Assembly (NCBI GenBank): GCA_020402745.1
Contig: JADBYZ010000012.1
Span: forward strand, 89,415 to 153,414
Direction of reading: 5' to 3'
DNA length: 64,000 nt
Origin: Phenylobacterium sp.
Lineage (GTDB): Bacteria; Pseudomonadota; Alphaproteobacteria; Caulobacterales; Caulobacteraceae
Shown: positions 36,694 to 46,204 of the stretch, piece by piece
How positions within the stretch are numbered: position 1 is the first letter of the stretch
Layout of the letters: every line of letters starts with the position of its first letter
The notes under the pieces: model-generated
The model's database searches: none
The model's input: the letters and a program-made list of their open reading frames with translations, nothing else
What the model was told of the DNA's origin: nothing
Position numbers and translations under genes: made by a program

Positions 36694-36732
36694 CCCTGGG
36701 ATCGGCCCCGGTCCAGCCGGGTGGTCCCAGGG
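36694..36732. terminator. Bidirectional terminator candidate between TonB receptor and pyrC
   Basis: CCCTGGGA (36694-36701) pairs with TCCCAGGG (36725-36732), with further pairing inside (CCCCGG with CCGGG). It lies between converging gene ends; a short GGTTTGGG follows instead of a T run. Confidence 0.5.
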
Positions 36733-36814
36733 GGTTTGGGCGCACAGCCGCCTTCCTGGCTCCGGTCTCGGTGCGTCGACTCCAGTCCTGGAGGCTGCGC
36801 AGGCCGCCTGTTCA

Positions 36815-37897
36815 TCAGGCCTTGGCCAGGCTCCAGCCCAGGTCTTCCCCGGCGTGGAAGGGCACGAGGTCAGCCGCCGCCAGCTTCAGCACCTCGGGAA
36901 CCGGGGCCGGGCGGCGCTCGAGGGTCACGGACCCGGTGTTGAGGGGCAGGCCGTAGAAGCGCGGCCCGTTCTCGGAGGCGAAGGCCTCCAGCCGGTCAAG
37001 GGCGCCCTCCTCCTCGAAGACGGTGGCGTAGCTTTCCAGGGCGTAGGGGGCGTTGAAGATGCCCGCGCAGCCACATGAGGACTCCTTGTCGCCGACGGCG
37101 TGGGGGGCGGAGTCCGTGCCCAGGAAGAATTTGGCGGACCCCGACGTCGCCGCCCTGCGAAGGGCGAGGCGGTGTGGCTCTCGCTTGGCCACCGGCAGGC
37201 AGTAGAGGTGCGGCCGGATCCCGCCCTCGAACATGGCGTTGCGGTTGATCGCCAGATGGTGCGGGGTGATGGTCGCCGCGATGTTGGGGCCGGAGCCTTC
37301 GACGAAGGCGACAGCGTCGGCTGTGGTGATGTGCTCGAACACCACCTTCAGGTCCGGGAAGTCCGCAATGAGGCCGGTCAGGACCCGATCGATGAAGACC
37401 GCCTCCCGGTCGAAGATATCGACCTCGTGGTCGGTGACCTCGCCATGGATCAGCAGGGGCATGCCGATCCTCTGCATGGCTTCGAGCACGCGGTGAATGT
37501 GGCGCACGTCCGTGACGCCGGCCGCCGAGTTGGTGGTCGCATGCGCCGGATAGAGCTTGCAGGCGGTGAAGACGCCCTCGGTGAAGCCACGCTCCACCTC
37601 GTCCGGGTCCATCCCGTCGGTGAGGTAGCAGGTCATCAGGGGCGTGAAGTCCAGGCCGGGCTCGACCGCCGCAAGGATGCGCTCGCGATAGGCCCGTGCG
37701 GCGGCGACGGTCGTCACCGGCGGCTTCAGGTTGGGCATGACGATGGCCCGCCCGAACTGCCGGGCCGTGTAGTTGACTACCGAAGCCAGCATGGCGTCGT
37801 CGCGCAGGTGGACGTGCCAGTCGTCCGGACGCCGCAGGGTCAGACGCTCGAGGGCGGTCCCGGTGCGGCCGGGAAGGGTGGCGGTCTCAGACGACAT
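36815..37897 (-). CDS. pyrC: Dihydroorotase (PyrC, class II)
   Basis: A 360-residue zinc amidohydrolase that closes carbamoyl aspartate to dihydroorotate in pyrimidine synthesis. The metal site HVHLRD (His-x-His), the carbamylated Lys in [15 protein letters not shown], the His in LIHGEV and in FEHITTADA, and the Asp in LGTDSAPH are all present. ATG at 37897 starts [20 protein letters not shown]; the long open frame upstream to 38794 is a shadow of the opposite gene. Monocistronic, divergent from the TVP38 gene by 171 bp. Confidence 0.96.
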   Translation of the reverse strand: MSSETATLPGRTGTALERLTLRRPDDWHVHLRDDAMLASVVNYTARQFGRAIVMPNLKPPVTTVAAARAYRERILAAVEPGLDFTPLMTCYLTDGMDPDEVERGFTEGVFTACKLYPAHATTNSAAGVTDVRHIHRVLEAMQRIGMPLLIHGEVTDHEVDIFDREAVFIDRVLTGLIADFPDLKVVFEHITTADAVAFVEGSGPNIAATITPHHLAINRNAMFEGGIRPHLYCLPVAKREPHRLALRRAATSGSAKFFLGTDSAPHAVGDKESSCGCAGIFNAPYALESYATVFEEEGALDRLEAFASENGPRFYGLPLNTGSVTLERRPAPVPEVLKLAAADLVPFHAGEDLGWSLAKA

Positions 37898-38068
37898 GGA
37901 CAGGACTCTCCGAAGTATTCCCCCAGCCGCCATGATGAACCAGAGGCCCGCTCGGTCCCAGCGGAATTGAAGATGTTTGGCGCTGTATTCCCCTTCTGAG
38001 GCGCAGGACCATGGATCGTTCTCGCCGACGCCGCTAAGACGGGCCTTCCACGCAGCATCGGAGACCGG

Positions 38069-38785
38069 ATGGCCCGCGCGAAACGCTTTTTGCCCTTGCT
38101 CCTGCTGCTTGCGGGCGCGGTCGCCATCTTCGCCAGCGGCGCTGGCCAGTATCTCAACCTGGATGCGCTCCAGGCGCACGAGGCCGCGCTCAGGGCCTTC
38201 GTGGCCGAGCAACTGCCCCTGGCGCTCCTGGCCTTCATCGCGGTCTACGCCCTCGCCACCGCTGTCAGCCTGCCCGGCGGGACCATCCTGACGCTTGCGG
38301 GCGGCCTTTTGTTCGGGACCTGGATCGGCGGTGCAGCGACCGTGGTCGGCGCCACCCTCGGAGCGATCCTGGTCTTCTATGCTGTGAAGACCTCCCTCGG
38401 GCAGACCCTGCGGGACCGGGCCGAGGCCTCCGGCGGCCGGCTCAAGGCGGTGATCGACGGCGTGCAGCAAGGCGCCTTTGGCTACATCCTGACCCTTCGG
38501 CTCATTCCGCTGGCGCCCTTCTGGCTGGTCAACGTGGCCGCCGCCCTGGCCCACGCCCCCCTGCGGGCCTACGCCCTGGCCACCTTCCTCGGCATCATGC
38601 CGGCGACCTTCATCTACAGCGGCATCGGCGCCGGGATCGGCGAGATCCTCTCCCGGGGCGGGACCCCTGACCTCGGGGTCATCTTCTCGCCCAAGGTTTT
38701 CCTGCCCCTGGTGGCCCTTGGCCTCCTGACCCTGGGCGCCACCGTCTACCAGCGCCTTCGCGCCCGCTCGGGGAAGACCCTGTGA
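38069..38785 (+). CDS. TVP38/TMEM64 family membrane protein
   Basis: A 238-residue inner membrane protein with about six hydrophobic segments and the VTT (SNARE-associated Golgi) domain: [38 protein letters not shown] and the re-entrant-type [18 protein letters not shown], then [23 protein letters not shown] proteins act in lipid scrambling or transport. Its stop overlaps the GTG start of the flavoprotein by 4 bp; the same pair is fused or adjacent in many bacteria, hinting at a joint membrane redox or export role. Confidence 0.9.
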   Translation: MARAKRFLPLLLLLAGAVAIFASGAGQYLNLDALQAHEAALRAFVAEQLPLALLAFIAVYALATAVSLPGGTILTLAGGLLFGTWIGGAATVVGATLGAILVFYAVKTSLGQTLRDRAEASGGRLKAVIDGVQQGAFGYILTLRLIPLAPFWLVNVAAALAHAPLRAYALATFLGIMPATFIYSGIGAGIGEILSRGGTPDLGVIFSPKVFLPLVALGLLTLGATVYQRLRARSGKTL

Positions 38786-40200
38786 CCCAGACAATCCCGG
38801 CGGACATCGCCATCATCGGCGCCGGTTCCGGCGGCCTCTCCGTGGCCGCAGGCGCAGCCCAGCTGGGCCTCAAGGTCGTCCTCTTCGAGAAGGGCGAGAT
38901 GGGAGGCGATTGCCTCAACTACGGCTGTGTACCGTCCAAGGCCCTGATCGCCGCAGCCTCCGCCGCCCAGGCGGCGCGCGCAGGCGGGGCCCTGGGCGTC
39001 ACGTCCGGCACGGTCAATGTCGACTTCGAACGGGTCATGGCCCACGTCCATGAGACCATCCGCACCATCGCTCCGGTCGACAGCCAGGAGCGCTTCGAAG
39101 GCCTCGGTGTCCAGGTGGTGCGGGAGGCCGCCCGCTTCGTGGACGCCCGGACCGTCGCCAGCGACAGCGTCCGGGTCGCGGCGCGCAAGTTTGTCATCGC
39201 CACGGGCTCCCGGGCCTCTGTTCCCCCGATCCCGGGCCTCGCCGAAACCCCGCACCTGACCAATGAGACCGTCTTCGAGCTCACCGCCCTTCCGGAGCGC
39301 CTCATCGTCCTCGGCGGGGGGCCTATCGGTGTGGAGCTCGGCCAGGCCTTCCGCCGGCTCGGGTCCGAGGTCGTCATCGTCGAGGCCGAGGACATCCTGG
39401 GCCGGGAGGACCCGGAGGCCGCCGAGGTGGTGCGCCGTCAGCTGCTTGCAGACGGAGTGGAGATCCTTGCGGGCTCACGCGCGCTCCGGGTCGAGCCGGG
39501 CCCCGTCGTCGTCGTGCAGTCGGGGGGGCAGGAGGTCCGGGTGTCCGGATCCCACCTGCTGGTGGCTGTGGGGCGCACGCCCTCCCTGGAGGGGCTCAAC
39601 CTGGAGGCTGCCGGGATTGCCTACGATCGGCAGGGCGTTCGCACCGACCGTTCGCTCCTGACCACCAACCGCCGGGTCTTCGCCATAGGCGACGCGGCCG
39701 GGCGGGGACAGTTCACCCACCTCGCCGGCGCCCACGCCTCCCTGGTGGTGCGCCGGGCCCTCTTCGCCCTGCCGGTCAACGCCGACGCCCTGCAGGTTCC
39801 CCGCGTGACCTACTGCGATCCCGAGGTGGCGGCGATCGGCCTCAGCGAGGCTGAGGCGCGCCGGCGCCATGGCGCCGATGTCCGGGTTCAGGTCTTCGAG
39901 TTCGCCGAGAACGACCGGGCCCAGGCCGAGGGCGATGTCCGCGGTTTTGGCAAGCTGGTGACCACGGCGCGGGGCAAGATCCTGGGCGTCACCCTGGTGG
40001 GTCGGCACGCCGGGGATCACATCCACCTCTGGTCCCTGGCCCTCGCCTCCGGGCTGAAGCTCAGCCAGATGACCGGGATGATCGCGCCCTATCCCACACG
40101 CGGGGAGATCAATAAGCGGCTGGCCGGCCAGTTCTACACCCCGGCCCTGTTCTCCGACCGGACCCGCAAGCTGGTGTCAGTCCTCAAGCACTTCGCCTGA
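38782..40200 (+). CDS. MerA-like FAD-dependent pyridine nucleotide-disulfide oxidoreductase
   Basis: A 472-residue protein with GTG start. FAD site [20 protein letters not shown], redox pair [15 protein letters not shown] (CxxxxC), second nucleotide fold [24 protein letters not shown]-binding AIGDAAG, and the dimerisation domain ending [11 protein letters not shown]. It resembles mercuric reductase and dihydrolipoamide dehydrogenase but has neither an N-terminal metal-binding domain nor a C-terminal CC pair, so mercury reduction is doubtful. It is translationally coupled to the TVP38 gene. Its 3' end overlaps the converging next gene by 24 bp. Confidence 0.9.
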   Translation: MTQTIPADIAIIGAGSGGLSVAAGAAQLGLKVVLFEKGEMGGDCLNYGCVPSKALIAAASAAQAARAGGALGVTSGTVNVDFERVMAHVHETIRTIAPVDSQERFEGLGVQVVREAARFVDARTVASDSVRVAARKFVIATGSRASVPPIPGLAETPHLTNETVFELTALPERLIVLGGGPIGVELGQAFRRLGSEVVIVEAEDILGREDPEAAEVVRRQLLADGVEILAGSRALRVEPGPVVVVQSGGQEVRVSGSHLLVAVGRTPSLEGLNLEAAGIAYDRQGVRTDRSLLTTNRRVFAIGDAAGRGQFTHLAGAHASLVVRRALFALPVNADALQVPRVTYCDPEVAAIGLSEAEARRRHGADVRVQVFEFAENDRAQAEGDVRGFGKLVTTARGKILGVTLVGRHAGDHIHLWSLALASGLKLSQMTGMIAPYPTRGEINKRLAGQFYTPALFSDRTRKLVSVLKHFA

Positions 40201-41307
40201 GGCGGCCCGCAGGCCGTCAACGAAGCCCAGATCGAGCCGGCGCTTCAGCATGAGGGCGCCGCGCCCCAGGCTCCAGAACCGACCCCTCAGGGCCAAGCCT
40301 GTTCCATCGCCAAGGTCGAGGATGGAGAGCCAGCGGGACTGGGGCGCGTAGGTCGCAAGGGGCGCGCCCGTCCCCAGCGCCGCCAGGTTACGGGCAAGGA
40401 TCGGGGCGGCCCTCACCCCGAACACCCCGGCCGGAGGGCGCGGCGAGCCGGTGATCACCGCACAGTCCCCGACAGCGAAGACCCTGGGGTCCCCCGTCGA
40501 CTGGAGCGTGGGCCCGACCGCCAGGCGAGCGTCCTCGGAGAGGGGCAGGCCAAGGTCGGCGATCACGCCGGGCGCCCGCAGGCCGGTGGCCAGGACCAGG
40601 AGGTCGCAGGGCAGGGCTCTCCCATCGGAAAGCAGGACCTCTCCCGGCCGTCGGCTCGTGGCCTCGCCCGACACCTGCAGGATCCCGCGCCTCTGGAGCA
40701 CCGCAGAGAGCCTTTCCAGAGCCTGATCGGGCGCCCAGTCCGGCGCCGACCGGCCGAGGATCAGCACCCGGGGCGACAGGCCGGCCCGCTCCACCCGTCC
40801 GGCGAGGGCGGCGGCGACCTCGAACCCCGTGGGCCCGCCGCCGGCCACCAGGATGGACGGCGAGACCCCGTCTGCAAGGTGATCGTCCAGTCGCGCGCGG
40901 AGGCCGGCAAGGCCCGAAAGCGGCTTCACCGGCCAGGTCTCGCCCTCACCCGGAAGATCGCTCCCTGCGTCCGTGATACTGCCGATGTTGAAGGAGACGG
41001 CGTCGTAAGCGAGGTCCCGCCCATCGGAAAGATGCAGGCGCCGGGCGCCCCGGTCGACCGCCCTGACCTCCGCCGGCAGGTGCGGAACCCCGAAGCGGGC
41101 GGCGAGGGCGGCGACGTCCAGGAGGGCTCGTCCAGGCGGGAGGGCGCCGGAGAGCACGGCGGTCGCAAGGCCCGAATAGTGGAAGGTCGGTGGCGCGACG
41201 AGGATTGGCTCAACCCCGGCCGCACGCAGGGCGCCGGCGTGCTTCAGCACCCCGAGGTGGGCGTGTCCCGCCCCGGCCAGGACGACCCGGACGCGTGCGC
41301 GGATCAT
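40177..41307 (-). CDS. FAD-dependent oxidoreductase of the SelD-N-terminus type (TIGR03169-like)
   Basis: A 376-residue flavoprotein starting with the characteristic VVLAGAGHAHLGVLKHAGAL, followed by PPTFHYSGLATAVLSGALPP, ILVAGGGPTGFEVAAALAG and the FAD site VFAVGDCAVI. These match the NDH-2-related family that in some organisms is fused to the N-terminus of selenide water dikinase (SelD) and otherwise stands alone, as here. The electron acceptor is unknown. Last gene of a four-gene minus-strand group (nupC, CDP-alcohol phosphotransferase, DUF1499, this), 11 bp after DUF1499. Confidence 0.85.
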   Translation of the reverse strand: MIRARVRVVLAGAGHAHLGVLKHAGALRAAGVEPILVAPPTFHYSGLATAVLSGALPPGRALLDVAALAARFGVPHLPAEVRAVDRGARRLHLSDGRDLAYDAVSFNIGSITDAGSDLPGEGETWPVKPLSGLAGLRARLDDHLADGVSPSILVAGGGPTGFEVAAALAGRVERAGLSPRVLILGRSAPDWAPDQALERLSAVLQRRGILQVSGEATSRRPGEVLLSDGRALPCDLLVLATGLRAPGVIADLGLPLSEDARLAVGPTLQSTGDPRVFAVGDCAVITGSPRPPAGVFGVRAAPILARNLAALGTGAPLATYAPQSRWLSILDLGDGTGLALRGRFWSLGRGALMLKRRLDLGFVDGLRAASGEVLED

Positions 41308-41318
41308 CCGTTGTGCGG

Positions 41319-42128
41319 CTAGCTGGCCTCCGCCCGGACCTTCAGCCCCGCCAGGAAGGCCTCGATCCGCGCGGCGTTGGCGCCGATGTCGCTCAGGCCG
41401 ACCCGCGAGGTGGATCGGACGTCCACGACAGAGCCTCCGTTCGCCCCCGGCCGGATGCGGATGGCGACGTCGTCCTTGAAGCCGAACCAGAAGGTTTCCG
41501 CCGTCGCCTCAATGACGCCTCCGGCCGGGTCTGAGGTCGCAAGGGTCCAGCCCTGGGCCTTCGCCTCGGCCTCGGCCGCGGCGGCGACCCTGGCCGGGTC
41601 GGCGGACAGGGCCAGGGGACGAACGGCGGGATAGGCCTCATGCCCGACCTGCCCGAGGGTCTTGGCGGCCAGGGCGGCGAAGTCCGGGCCCTGGTAGGCG
41701 GGAAGGCTACCCATGGGAGCGTCCATGGCGCTCACAGGATTGGCCCCCACAGCCTCCCGGGCGGCCATGACCGCCGGGGAGAAGACCGGTGGGTCGGCGA
41801 TGTCGGTGGAGATGTCATGGATCGGCGGAATGCGCGCGGACCGAGACTGGACCTGGCCCACATAGACGAGAGCCAGGACGGGGACCAGCAGGCCGGCCAG
41901 AGCCATCCTCCACCCGGTGCGCGGCTTTCGGAAAAGGGTGGCCCCTGTCGCGACGAGGCCGAGCAGCAGGGTGAGCCCGAGCAACGGCGCCCCCAGCTGG
42001 GCGATCATGGTTACGAGCCCGGTCTGCCAGGACCAGAGGCCGAACTTCACGCCCAGCGCCGCCGCCATGAAGTAGAAGGGCAGGAGGAGGGACACGATCA
42101 GCGAGGCGCGGGCCAGCTTGAGTCTCAT
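41319..42128 (-). CDS. DUF1499 membrane protein
   Basis: A 269-residue protein. Three N-terminal hydrophobic segments (about residues 5-27, 38-62, 75-95) precede a soluble domain with the DUF1499 pattern: IPPIHDISTDIADPPVF near residue 105, then DPARVAAAAEAEAKAQGW, GVIEATAETFWFGFKDDVAI and VVDVRSTSRVGLSDIGANAAR at the end. ATG at 42128 with SD GGTTCCC poor; the frame extends ten codons upstream. Function unknown, cell envelope likely. Same-strand neighbours are within 50 bp. Confidence 0.88.
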   Translation of the reverse strand: MRLKLARASLIVSLLLPFYFMAAALGVKFGLWSWQTGLVTMIAQLGAPLLGLTLLLGLVATGATLFRKPRTGWRMALAGLLVPVLALVYVGQVQSRSARIPPIHDISTDIADPPVFSPAVMAAREAVGANPVSAMDAPMGSLPAYQGPDFAALAAKTLGQVGHEAYPAVRPLALSADPARVAAAAEAEAKAQGWTLATSDPAGGVIEATAETFWFGFKDDVAIRIRPGANGGSVVDVRSTSRVGLSDIGANAARIEAFLAGLKVRAEAS

Positions 42129-42176
42129 GTGGGAACCTTCAGGTCTGCGCGCCCCCAATGGGCGGCGTTCTCCGGG

Positions 42177-42779
42177 TTATCGAAACACACGCCGGGCGAT
42201 CACGCTACGCTGGATCACCGTAAGAAGGCACAGGCCTGCAAAGACGACGGCGATCTGCGGGAAGGCGGCGGGCCAAAGGCACATCAGGACGAAGGCCAGC
42301 AGGGTCTCGGCGCCCTCGGCCAGCCCCGTGCTGTAGAAGAAGCTCTTCGGCCCGTGGGCCGGGGTTTCCAGGCCCTGCTTGGCCGCCAGCGTCGCATAGG
42401 CCAGGAAACTGACCGCCGTCAGGGTGAAGGACGCGACCAGGAGGAGGGCGAAGGGCAGGTTCCCCGGCGCGGCGAAACCGAAGCCCAAGGGCACGGCGAG
42501 GTAGAAGACATAGTCGCAGACGATGTCCAGATAGCCCCCGAAGTCGGTGGCTCCACGGGCGCGGGCGATGGCGCCGTCCAGGCCGTCCAGCAGGCGGCTG
42601 GCGAGAACCAGGGCCAGGCCCGCCAGGGGGTGTCCGAGGCCGATCGCAAGGCCCGCCAGGGCGCCGCAGGCGGCGCCCGCCGCCGACACCTGGTTGGCGC
42701 TGACGCCCCGGCGGGCGAGGGCTGCGCCTATCCGGTCCAAGGCGGGATTGATCAGTGGGCGAAGGCGGGCGTCGAACAT
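42177..42779 (-). CDS. CDP-alcohol phosphatidyltransferase family protein
   Basis: A 200-residue integral membrane enzyme with the catalytic motif readable as SRLLDGLDGAIARARGATDF followed by GGYLDIVCDY, that is D-G-x2-A-R-x8-G-x3-D-x3-D. It joins a CDP-diacylglycerol phosphatidyl group to an alcohol acceptor in phospholipid synthesis; the acceptor cannot be told from sequence. Hydrophobic segments at both ends. ATG at 42779, 5 bp after nupC stop, so probably co-transcribed. Confidence 0.9.
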   Translation of the reverse strand: MFDARLRPLINPALDRIGAALARRGVSANQVSAAGAACGALAGLAIGLGHPLAGLALVLASRLLDGLDGAIARARGATDFGGYLDIVCDYVFYLAVPLGFGFAAPGNLPFALLLVASFTLTAVSFLAYATLAAKQGLETPAHGPKSFFYSTGLAEGAETLLAFVLMCLWPAAFPQIAVVFAGLCLLTVIQRSVIARRVFR

Positions 42780-42784
42780 TTCGG

Positions 42785-44065
42785 TCAGGCGATGCGGGTG
42801 ACGAGGCCGATCACCGCCCCGGTCATGGCTGAGGCCATGTTCCCGGCGACCCAGGACCTCATGCCGAGCGCCGCCGCCTCCGCCCGCCGGGACGGCGCCA
42901 GGGTCCCGATGGTCGAGACGAGGAGGCCGACGCTGGCCAGGTTGGCCACGCCGCATAGGGCGTAGGTCACGATGAGCTGGCTGCGGGGGTCGAGGCTCCC
43001 AGCAGGTAGGGCGGCCAGGTCCATGTAGGCGACGTACTCGTTGAGGATGGTTTTGGTCCCCATCAGGGCGCCCGCCTGGGGCGCCTGGTCCCAGGGCACG
43101 CCCAGGGCCCACATCAGGGGCGCGAAGACCCAGCCGAAGATCCGCCTCAGGGTCAGGGGCTCGCCCTGCACCGCGGGGGCGAGGGCCAGGACCTGGTCGG
43201 TCAGGGCCACCAGGGCGAAGATGACGATGATCATGCCGATCACCGCCAGGAACAGCTGCACCCCGTCCATGGTCCCGCGGACGATGGCGTCGATACTGCT
43301 GTCATAGCGCAGGTCCGTCTCCTCAACAGAGGCCTCGGTCGCGGCGTCGCCGGGCGCCATCAGCCGGGCGATCAGGATCGCCGCCGGCAGGGAGATCAGC
43401 GAGGCTGAGATCATGTGCCCCACGGCGTCCGGGACCGTCTTCGCCAGGGTCTGGGCATACAGGACCAGGATGGCGCCCGAGATCGTCGCCATGGCCAGGG
43501 TCATGACGGCGAACAGTTCGGACCGGCTCATTCGCTCGAAGTAGGCGCGAACGACGAGGGGCGCCTCGACCACGCCGAGGAAGATGCTGGCCCCGCTGCT
43601 CAGTCCCACGACACCGCTGACTCCCAGGGTCCGGCGCAGGGCCCAGGACAGGCCGGCGACGATCCTCGACAGGACGCCCCAGTGCCAGAGGAGGGCCGCC
43701 AAGGCCGAGTAGACGATGATCAGGGGCAGGATCTGGAAGGCGATGATCAGCGGCGCCGGGGCCCCCTCCTTCAGGACGAAGGGCGCGGGCGCGCCGCCGG
43801 TATAGCCGAACATGTAGCTGGAGCCGACCAGGGTGGCCGTCTCGATGGCCGCCACGGCGTGGTTGGCGAGGCCGATCACCGACCAGACGATGGGAACCCG
43901 CACCACCACCAGGGCGATCACGATCTGAAGGAGGAGGGCGCCCAGGATCCACCGGATCGGGGGCCGGGCGCGCCGGTCCTCCGACAGGGCCCAGGCGCCC
44001 AGCGTAATGATGGCGAGGCCGACCAGCCCCTGCAGCTGTTGGAGGATCTCCGTGACCACCGCCAT
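42785..44065 (-). CDS. nupC: Concentrative nucleoside transporter, NupC family
   Basis: A 426-residue membrane protein with about ten hydrophobic segments. The CNT signatures are present: SSGASIFLGVVEAPLVVRAYF, ELFAVMTLAMATISGAILVLYA and GTKTILNEYVAYMDLAAL. These proteins import nucleosides with H+ or Na+. ATG at 44065 preceded by GGGAGGAC. First gene of the minus-strand group leading through the CDP-alcohol enzyme. Symbol given by family. Confidence 0.92.
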   Translation of the reverse strand: MAVVTEILQQLQGLVGLAIITLGAWALSEDRRARPPIRWILGALLLQIVIALVVVRVPIVWSVIGLANHAVAAIETATLVGSSYMFGYTGGAPAPFVLKEGAPAPLIIAFQILPLIIVYSALAALLWHWGVLSRIVAGLSWALRRTLGVSGVVGLSSGASIFLGVVEAPLVVRAYFERMSRSELFAVMTLAMATISGAILVLYAQTLAKTVPDAVGHMISASLISLPAAILIARLMAPGDAATEASVEETDLRYDSSIDAIVRGTMDGVQLFLAVIGMIIVIFALVALTDQVLALAPAVQGEPLTLRRIFGWVFAPLMWALGVPWDQAPQAGALMGTKTILNEYVAYMDLAALPAGSLDPRSQLIVTYALCGVANLASVGLLVSTIGTLAPSRRAEAAALGMRSWVAGNMASAMTGAVIGLVTRIA

Positions 44066-44206
44066 GCTGTCCTCCCGTGTCCCTGCCTGCCTGCATACGC
44101 CCGACCGCCCTTCTTCGGGAATCGGAATCCGCAGGGAAGGTCCGGTGAGTCGGGCTTGATCTTCGGCCGCCAGGACGAGACTGTCGCCGGGAGCGCACAG
44201 GGAGGA

Positions 44207-45082
44207 ATGACCATGGCGGGCTGGGACGGACGGGGCCTGGTGACGACGGGATGGCTGGCCGACCACCTCGACGATCCCGGCGTGCGGATCTTCGACGCGA
44301 CGGTCCACCTGCGCCCGGCCCAGCCGGGGCCTTACCGGGTGGAAAGCGGGCGGGCGGACTATGAGTCGGGCCACATCCCCGGTGCGGCCTTTGTCGACCT
44401 GGCGCGGGACCTTTCGGACCCGTCCGCCCCCCTTGGCTTCACACGCCTGAAGGGTGTGGCCCTGGCGTCGGCCCTCGGCGCGGCGGGGATCGACCCCGGC
44501 CTGAAGATCGTCTGCTACAGCACCTCCACGCCCATGTGGGCCACCCGCCTCTGGTGGGTCCTGAGCGCGGCGGGCTTCACGGACGTGGCCGTCCTCGACG
44601 GCGGTTACGCCCGCTGGACCGCCGAGGGCCGCCCCGTGGAGACAGGGTCGAGGACATATCCCCCCGTCGAGGTTCGGATTGACGAGCGCCCGGGCGCCTG
44701 GGCGGATCGCCAGGATGTCCTGGCGGCCATCGACGACGGCGCGGTCTGCACCCTGAACGCCCTGCCGGCCGGGGTCCACAGCGGCGAGGCCGAGGTCAAC
44801 TATGGCCGTAAGGGTCACATCAAGGGCAGCCGCAACCTACCCTACGCCGCCCTGCTCGACGCCGACGGCCTCTACCGCAGCGACGCGGATCTGCAGGCCC
44901 TGTTCGAAGGCGTCGGCGCCCTCCAGCGACCGCGGGTCATTGTCTACTGCGGCGGGGGAATCTCAGCGACCATGGACGCCCTGGCCCTGATGCGGCTGGG
45001 TCATCCCTCCGTCGCCGTTTACGACGGATCAATGTCCGAGTGGACCCGTGACCCTGACCTGCCGATGGAGACAGGCGCCTGA
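44207..45082 (+). CDS. sseA: Thiosulfate/3-mercaptopyruvate sulfurtransferase
   Basis: A 291-residue protein of two rhodanese domains. The N-terminal domain (residues 1-135, with SGHIPGAAFVDLARDLSDPS and WWVLSAAGFTDVAVLDGGYARW) is structural; the C-terminal domain has the catalytic Cys in VIVYCGGGISATMDALALM, close to the CG[S/T]GVTA loop of 3-mercaptopyruvate sulfurtransferases. It moves sulfane sulfur from 3-mercaptopyruvate or thiosulfate to acceptors. GGAGG lies directly before ATG 44207; ATG at 44213 is two codons on and gives better spacing. Divergent from nupC. Confidence 0.88.
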   Translation: MTMAGWDGRGLVTTGWLADHLDDPGVRIFDATVHLRPAQPGPYRVESGRADYESGHIPGAAFVDLARDLSDPSAPLGFTRLKGVALASALGAAGIDPGLKIVCYSTSTPMWATRLWWVLSAAGFTDVAVLDGGYARWTAEGRPVETGSRTYPPVEVRIDERPGAWADRQDVLAAIDDGAVCTLNALPAGVHSGEAEVNYGRKGHIKGSRNLPYAALLDADGLYRSDADLQALFEGVGALQRPRVIVYCGGGISATMDALALMRLGHPSVAVYDGSMSEWTRDPDLPMETGA

Positions 45083-45171
45083 GTAGCCCCAGACCGCTTG
45101 ACGAACCCGGTTGGGATACACACCTCCCAGACTGACCATCAACTGGGGGCTCCGCCATTCCTAATCCCATA

Positions 45172-46017
45172 ATGATCCGTCGCCTTTCCGCCGCGCTTGC
45201 GGCACTGGCGCTCGTCCTCTTCATCGTCATCTCTGCGGGCAAGACCGTGGAGCCCGGCAACGTCGGGGTGAAAATCCGGACGCTGGGTCCCGCTGCTGGC
45301 GTCGATCCTCAACCCTTGCCGTCCGGCTGGCACTTCCGCGGCGTCGGCGAGCGGATTGTCGAGTTTCCGGTGATTCAGCGGACCTATAGCTATACCCGTG
45401 AGCCCGATGAGCGCGGTCCTCAGAACGAGGAGATCGCCTTCGCAGACAATACCGGCCTGCCGATGACGGCAGACGTGGCCATCACCCTGCAGGTCACCCG
45501 CGGTTCGGCGCCCAAGCTCTACGAGACCTATCGCCTGACCTTCGACCAGCTGCTTGACGGACCGATCCGCAATGACGTGCGCTCGGCCATCGCCGCCGAG
45601 GCTGAGAAGGTGAATGTCGACGCCCTCTACTCTGGCGGTCGCCAGGTGGTGATTCAGCGCGCCCTCGCCAGGGTCTCGGCCAAGTGGGCGCGGTTCGGGG
45701 TCGTGGTCAGCCAGCTCGACTGGATTGGGACGATCCGGTATCCGGACGTGATCCTGCAAGCCATTCAGGCCAAGACCCGCACGGACCAGGAAACGCTGAC
45801 TGCCCGCGCTCAGGTCGCCAAGGCCCAGGCCCAGGCCGAAGCACAGATCGCGGCGGCGAGGGGTGAAGCGGAGTCCATCCGGATCATCAACCAGGCTCTG
45901 GCCGCCAATCCGCGCTACGTGGATCTGAAAGCCGTGGAGAAGTGGGACGGCAAGCTGCCCCAGGTCACCGGGTCCGGCGGCGCACCCTTCATCAACCTGC
46001 GCGAGGACGCTCGCTGA
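45172..46017 (+). CDS. SPFH/prohibitin family membrane protein
   Basis: A 281-residue protein with one N-terminal membrane anchor (residues about 4-23, RRLSAALAALALVLFIVISA), then the SPFH domain (VEPGNVGVKIRTLGPAAG to about residue 190, with PDVILQAIQAKTRTDQE), and an Ala/Gln-rich coiled coil (AQVAKAQAQAEAQIAAARGEA) typical of oligomerising prohibitins. Such proteins form ring assemblies in the membrane and often bind proteases. No FtsH or NfeD gene is adjacent. ATG at 45172 lacks a strong SD. Confidence 0.9.
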   Translation: MIRRLSAALAALALVLFIVISAGKTVEPGNVGVKIRTLGPAAGVDPQPLPSGWHFRGVGERIVEFPVIQRTYSYTREPDERGPQNEEIAFADNTGLPMTADVAITLQVTRGSAPKLYETYRLTFDQLLDGPIRNDVRSAIAAEAEKVNVDALYSGGRQVVIQRALARVSAKWARFGVVVSQLDWIGTIRYPDVILQAIQAKTRTDQETLTARAQVAKAQAQAEAQIAAARGEAESIRIINQALAANPRYVDLKAVEKWDGKLPQVTGSGGAPFINLREDAR

Positions 46018-46108
46018 CCCTCTAATTCTTTCCCCGGGCGGCTCCGGCCGGCAGGCCAGCCAGCCAGTCGCTCGGGGGAGGAAGACGGCACAATCGGTTT
46101 ACAGTGGT

Positions 46109-46204
46109 TGAGAAGGCGCCAGTCTTTCTGGCCTTGCCGGGAGGCGTCTATCGGTTGGCCGCCTTCGGTCGCCACTCGTACTCCGTCTGCAGGAACCAGC
46201 GATG
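46109..46204 (+). repeat. 96-bp direct repeat, copy 1
   Basis: Base-for-base identical to 47297-47392 by reading. It covers the last 19 codons of the first tandem paralogue (minus strand) and 39 bp beyond its stop. Weaker similarity continues further 3' (both copies are preceded by CGGCCGGCAGGCCAG). Confidence 0.9.

Noticed and set aside
37898-38794. N-terminal extension of pyrC by about 300 codons
   Set aside because: The extension overlaps the TVP38 gene on the other strand; the conserved dihydroorotase begins at the ATG at 37897.
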